Shown piece after piece: positions 60,481-64,000 of a stretch of DNA of 64,000 nt. Below the pieces are notes generated by a model, which saw nothing but the letters and a program-made list of their open reading frames with translations, did not search any database and was not told the DNA's origin. Position 1 is the stretch's first letter, and the number at the start of each line of letters is the position of its first letter. The stretch is taken from positions 9,796,001 to 9,860,000 of the forward strand of contig NC_052140.2 in NCBI RefSeq assembly GCF_016086655.4, read 5' to 3'. The position numbers and the translations under genes were made by a program. The stretch is from Lepeophtheirus salmonis. Lineage: Eukaryota > Arthropoda > Copepoda > Siphonostomatoida > Caligidae.

Positions 60481-60806
60481 AACTTCAGGATGTGGTTATG
60501 ACGTTTAAGTTATGAATGGATTTTTGTTTTTCATTTTGCTTTTATCATTTTAGTATATCAAATAATTTTAGTAGTCTATTTTAAACCACAATTATCCCTT
60601 ATTATTTCATCTAATCTTTTTCACATTATCTCATTTTATTCTACCTTATTATATAATTTATAATACCAAATTATTCACTTAGATCTTATTATCTTGTTAT
60701 ATTATACTTTATTATAACGTTTTATTATATTTTATCATAAATCGACAATGCTTGGCTTTTTTAGACCATAGTCAATACCAACCAAACAAATAAATAAAAA
60801 CAAAGC

Positions 60807-61100
60807 CAGGCTACAATAACTTTGATGACTTGCCATAAGCTCCTGGAGCTCTAATTGGAAGTTATTATGCATCCATCATATAGTCCAGACCTGGTGCCAA
60901 GTGATTACTGTCTATGGCTTTTGGTAAAAATGTGGCCTTAATATAGGCTTGTAAAAGTTGGTATTTCTATTTGTTTACCAAGGACAAGGGTTGAAAATAG
61001 AATGCCGATGTTGGATTCTCGTCGGTAACAAGCTATCAAGAATAACGGAGCATACTTGACTTATCAAATGACTGAAACACATTTAAAAAAATATTTAAAT
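60807..61100 (+). pseudogene. Mariner transposase, part downstream of the LINE
   Basis: Directly after the second target copy, a frame reads QATITLMTCHKLLEL, stop, LEVIMHPSYSPDLVPSDYCL, WLLVKMWP. This is the mariner segment from the second catalytic site to just past the third, whose Asp is kept (VPSDY). A diverged C-terminal tail follows before the right end at 61138. Confidence 0.65.
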
Positions 61101-61329
61101 AAAGCAGAAAATACGAATTTACTTTTTCGCCAAATCAATTATTTGGCATAAGAAAATGTTAGGAATTATTAGACTATTCTGCACTTATAATAGTCAAGCG
61201 GGTTAAAGTCAATACATTAAAAAGTCCTCAGTGGATTTTACCAGATTTTTGGAAATTTGAGGCGGCAAAGATCCTGTGTTTTAATGGCAGTTTGACATAG
61301 AACACTGTGTCATTATTTTCAATGGCTAA

Positions 61330-62250
61330 AGTAATATATAAGTAACCTATATTCTTCATCCTCAAGTTTCTCATTTTAGGTATCTATATTTATAATCTCG
61401 GACTTACCTTCCTCTACTTTCATAAACTTAGTTATATCGTTCTTATCATTGAAAACTTCCTCATCTGTGGGATCCTCCTCATATTTCACGTAAACATCAT
61501 TTACTTTTTCATGATCTAATGGATTGGGCTTACTATTTTAGAAAAGATTGATTTCTACAGAAGGAGCCTAGTCACCGATACATCCATCGGCAATGAATGG
61601 TGCCATGTTAGGACGGAGCATTTAACCAATAAAGTAACTGTGGTTATGAATTAACTAGCATTTATGATGGGCTGTTTCATCATTAAGGTTTGATATAATC
61701 TCTTCCAACTACCTACCCATGGATTCTTTACTACAATCACAAATTTGATGTATGATAGATGAATTATTTTCTTTAAAAGTAGATCCTGCAATGATGGGAT
61801 CCCATGATATTTTTTCCCCAACTGACCAAAGGATGAGTTCAAGTGCCTGACATGAACCTTCATGATTATTGTAAGAATTTAAATCCAATTTCATTAGCTC
61901 ATATAGTCGCTTCAGTCAACTGCTCGATATCTAAAATAGTGTCAAAAACAGTCTCTTTTTCACCAGTTAGAGTCCTGGCCAATGATTGTTATACGACTGC
62001 AACCCTTTTTGATTTAATTTCATTATCTTCATCTCCAAACGCACTGCCCCAAGGTAGAACTGGAGGGTACTTCAAATTAAGATTGTGATATAGGCAATCA
62101 TTGATGAAATCAAGGATGGTTGTTTATAATTTTGTAAAAATGGATAAAAGCCTCATGTCAAGTTTAGCCGAAGAATCATCGGGAAAGTTTGAATGGCACC
62201 ATTCATTTGACAGTTTATCCCTAAGCTTCAACATGGTGAACATATCATAT
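61330..62250 (-). pseudogene. Decayed coding block of unrecognised family
   Basis: Reading from about 62250 downward, a nearly continuous series in two frames has coding composition but several stops: MLKLRDKLSNEWCHSNF, then FINDCLYHNLNLKYPPVLPW, GSAFGDEDNEIKSKRVAVV, SLARTLTGEKETVFDTILDI; after a shift near 61905, YELMKLDLNSYNNHEGSCQA, LELILWSVGEKISWDP, SIIHQICDCSKESMGR, LEEIISNLNDETAHHKC; and later an acidic part, NPLDHEKVNDVYVKYEEDPT, DEEVFNDKNDITKFMKVEEG. The total is about 290 codons with roughly nine stops. No RT, DDE or zinc motif is visible and there is no A tail. It could be a pseudogene of a host protein or an accessory ORF of an unknown element. I do not name a function. Confidence 0.4.
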
Positions 62251-63787
62251 TTATCTTATAATTAGAAACTCTACTTTTTCGTGTTCATTATCAGAAATAA
62301 GGAAAGTTAATCTCTTTGAATTATTCATAGTATTTGTATATTCTAATTGAGTTTTATTGAAAACTAATTTATTGTAATTAATCTTTGAGTGTAAATTAAA
62401 AAGAGTAGACGGAACGATTTGCAATTAAAAATGATATTTATGTACAAATTAGGCAATGATAATAAAATCGTTTAACTCTTCATAAAAATAAAGATTCTAT
62501 TTAGTATGCAGTTGGTGAACTGTGTAAAAAAGAAAACCACACACAAAAAAAAAAAACTATTTCATTATATTATAAATAGTTGAACGATTATAATAACACT
62601 ATACAACAGTATTTTTGGCCGCAGGCTAAAGCTCACTTGTATTATTGTTATTTAAGCCGCAGAACAGGAATATGACAATTAAAATTTTCCACCTCAAAAG
62701 ATTTGGCCTTAATACTAAAGAAAATTATAAATTGATGCAAACATAGCAGCATTTGAAAAATGGTTTATGAATTACATTATCTTGATTTTAATTAATAAAA
62801 AATGAATATAACCCCCAAAAATCAATCCTAATTGACCCTTGTTAAATGCTTTTTTTTTAAATTGAAATATTAGGTCTATTCTATAACTTAAGTTTTGATA
62901 TAAAGTACTTGAAGAATAAAAAAAAAAGCTTTTATTTAAGGTCCTACATTTTAATCGATTTTTTGGTGGTTATATTCATTTTTTTATTTATTAAAACTAA
63001 AATAATGTCATAGATAAGCCATTTTTCAAATGCTGGAATGTTTTTTATTAGTTTGTTATTTACTCTTATTTTTATCAAAATAGTTCTTTTATGTCGAAAT
63101 ATGGCACTGAATAGTAGTTATACCCTAAAAACGTGTCAGCCTGCGGGCGCTCCATGATCTTTATTTTATTGCCTAGTTAATTATAATTAACTCACTATTT
63201 ATTTTGTATAAATCAATTTCAACTCTTATTTTACGGGTATGAAAATATAACATCAAATTCAAAATAAATAATTTTTTTACCTATTGGACTGCTCTTATGA
63301 ATGCTCTATTACAATTGAGGACCTCGTAGTAAAAAAAATACAATTTGTGATAGTTAAGAATCATTGAAATTAAGTTATTGCCATTCTTTCTATGCCGTCA
63401 AAAAATTGTCTTCTACTCTTAACATCATCTTCAGACATCACTTTACAAATTTAACTGAGTATAAAAGTATAATAGTTGATGTGTTTATAAATCTATTACT
63501 TTTTCATTAAATGCCTCTAATAATATGCATCCTGCGTTCTATAATTGCGATTGGTTGACGCTAATTATCGATTGAAAGAAAGAATTCGTTGAAAAATAAA
63601 CTTTTTTTAACAGTTTGGTGATTGTTTGTATGTATGACGCATTAATGACTGGCAATATCTTGCAGCCATACTTATTATTGTGTTTTTATCTTGTGAGTTT
63701 ATCTTGCTAAGCTCTTGCCTCAACTGAAAGTACTGTTTATACAAAAAAACATTTTTTTAAACCTAACTTTTTCAGTTTAAATTGAAC
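62251..63787. other. AT-rich stretch without features
   Basis: No gene or terminus recognised. The CAGCCTGCGGGCGCTCC near 63138 is an isolated GC-rich patch. Confidence 0.5.
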
Positions 63788-64000
63788 CAGCAAGATGACA
63801 AACGTGAACTCATTGAACTATTGCTTGAGACTGGCAACGATGCTAAGGCAATCATATAAATCACAAAATATGCCAGGAGCACTATCTGCCACGTTTTCAA
63901 ACAACAAAAGGCGGGAAGGGATTTTCTCACTTCTCATGTGCTTCACACAATCCCAAAAAGCGTACAAGCCACATCATGGCTTGGCTCTAGAGGTTCATCA
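63788..64000 (+). pseudogene. DD37D-type transposase N-terminus, cut by window end
   Basis: One frame of 71 codons with a single stop reads QDDKRELIELLLETGNDAKA, II, stop, ITKYARSTICHVFKQQKAGR, DFLTSHVLHTIPKSVQATSW. The first part is the HTH that opens DD37D transposases (K-R-x-x-I-I-x-L-L-x-x-G-x-x), the second its recognition helix and linker. The catalytic domain would lie beyond the window. The ATG at 63795 is in another frame, so the start is unclear. Confidence 0.55.

Larger units (their letters stand above)
57484..60798 (+). mobile_element. Jockey/CR1-like LINE, near full length (3.3 kb)
   Basis: The insertion is bounded by AACAAAGC at 57476-57483 and 60799-60806, an 8 bp target duplication created by target-primed insertion. 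The 3' end is an A-rich tail with AAATAAATAAA rather than pure poly(A). Contents in order are an ORF1-like protein, apurinic endonuclease and reverse transcriptase, the layout of jockey-superfamily and CR1-like LINEs. All three are broken by stops and shifts. The preserved duplication fixes both ends exactly. Confidence 0.8.
56941..61138 (+). mobile_element. Mariner element (family M, copy 3) split by a LINE
   Basis: The left end TAGGTTGGGAAAAAAGTAAT matches copy 2. The inverted right end (61100-61138) reads TTTGGCGAAAAAGTAAATTC. Without the LINE (57484-60798) and one duplicated target copy it is about 875 bp, so its interior is already shortened. Transposase pieces flank the LINE on the plus strand: SLSKANKAAQTMAKPG and VILFxWWDWQGIIN analogues, LGRLKLAIGQK before it; LMTCHKLLEL, LEVIMHPSYSPDLVPSDYCL after it. 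The order shows the LINE entered just at the second catalytic site (the DN of QDNA). Confidence 0.75.

Noticed and set aside
1..64000. Phage, plasmid, CRISPR, operon or other bacterial features
   Set aside because: No long dense ORFs, ribosome binding sites or repeat-spacer arrays. The content is eukaryotic transposons.

Overview
This window looks like AT-rich animal genomic DNA, roughly 70 percent A+T by eye, made mostly of decayed transposable elements. The abundance of Tc1/mariner relatives, the DD37D transposases and the base composition suggest an arthropod, most likely a parasitic copepod such as a sea louse. That identification is an inference. I found no host protein gene I could name, no rRNA or tRNA gene, no CRISPR array and nothing bacterial. 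The window could be intergenic or lie inside large introns.

Layout. 1-6.6 kb is AT-rich with one short open stretch (518-667). A 101 bp hAT-type MITE with a near-perfect 8 bp target duplication lies at 6657-6773. Cut-and-paste remnants follow: a mariner with long TIRs (6967-7813), a LINE C-terminal piece (9455-9778), a 1.29 kb mariner with TIRs and TA duplications (11254-12539), a DD37D transposase N-half (13395-13965), a TIR-bounded Tc1/mariner element (16379-17570), and the best-preserved gene of the window, a DD37D transposase with only two small lesions (18333-19403). 23.0-29.9 kb is the emptiest part.

29.9-31.3 kb holds a decayed Ty3/gypsy retrotransposon with a 149 bp near-perfect hairpin inside its gag remnant. 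34.9-37.2 kb holds a piggyBac-like fragment next to a hAT transposase related to the one domesticated in GTF2IRD2; its visible terminus follows a GTCTAGAC half-site. 38.7-51.2 kb is a mosaic of at least seven mariner or DD37D remnants. It also holds three copies of a tRNA-like SINE (the third at 52.4 kb), a foldback element at 49.2-49.5 kb and a poly(A)-tailed retrocopy at 40.6-40.9 kb.

56.9-61.1 kb is a nested insertion: a 3.3 kb jockey/CR1-like LINE (ORF1, endonuclease, reverse transcriptase) sits inside a mariner transposase gene, flanked by the 8 bp duplication AACAAAGC. 61.3-62.25 kb carries a decayed coding block on the minus strand whose family I do not recognise. The window ends inside another transposase N-terminus (63788 onward).

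No gene works with another here. The window records successive transposon invasions and decay. The items most worth a second look are the unassigned coding block, the gag hairpin, the small non-autonomous families, the deletion derivatives of DD37D elements and the nested insertion.
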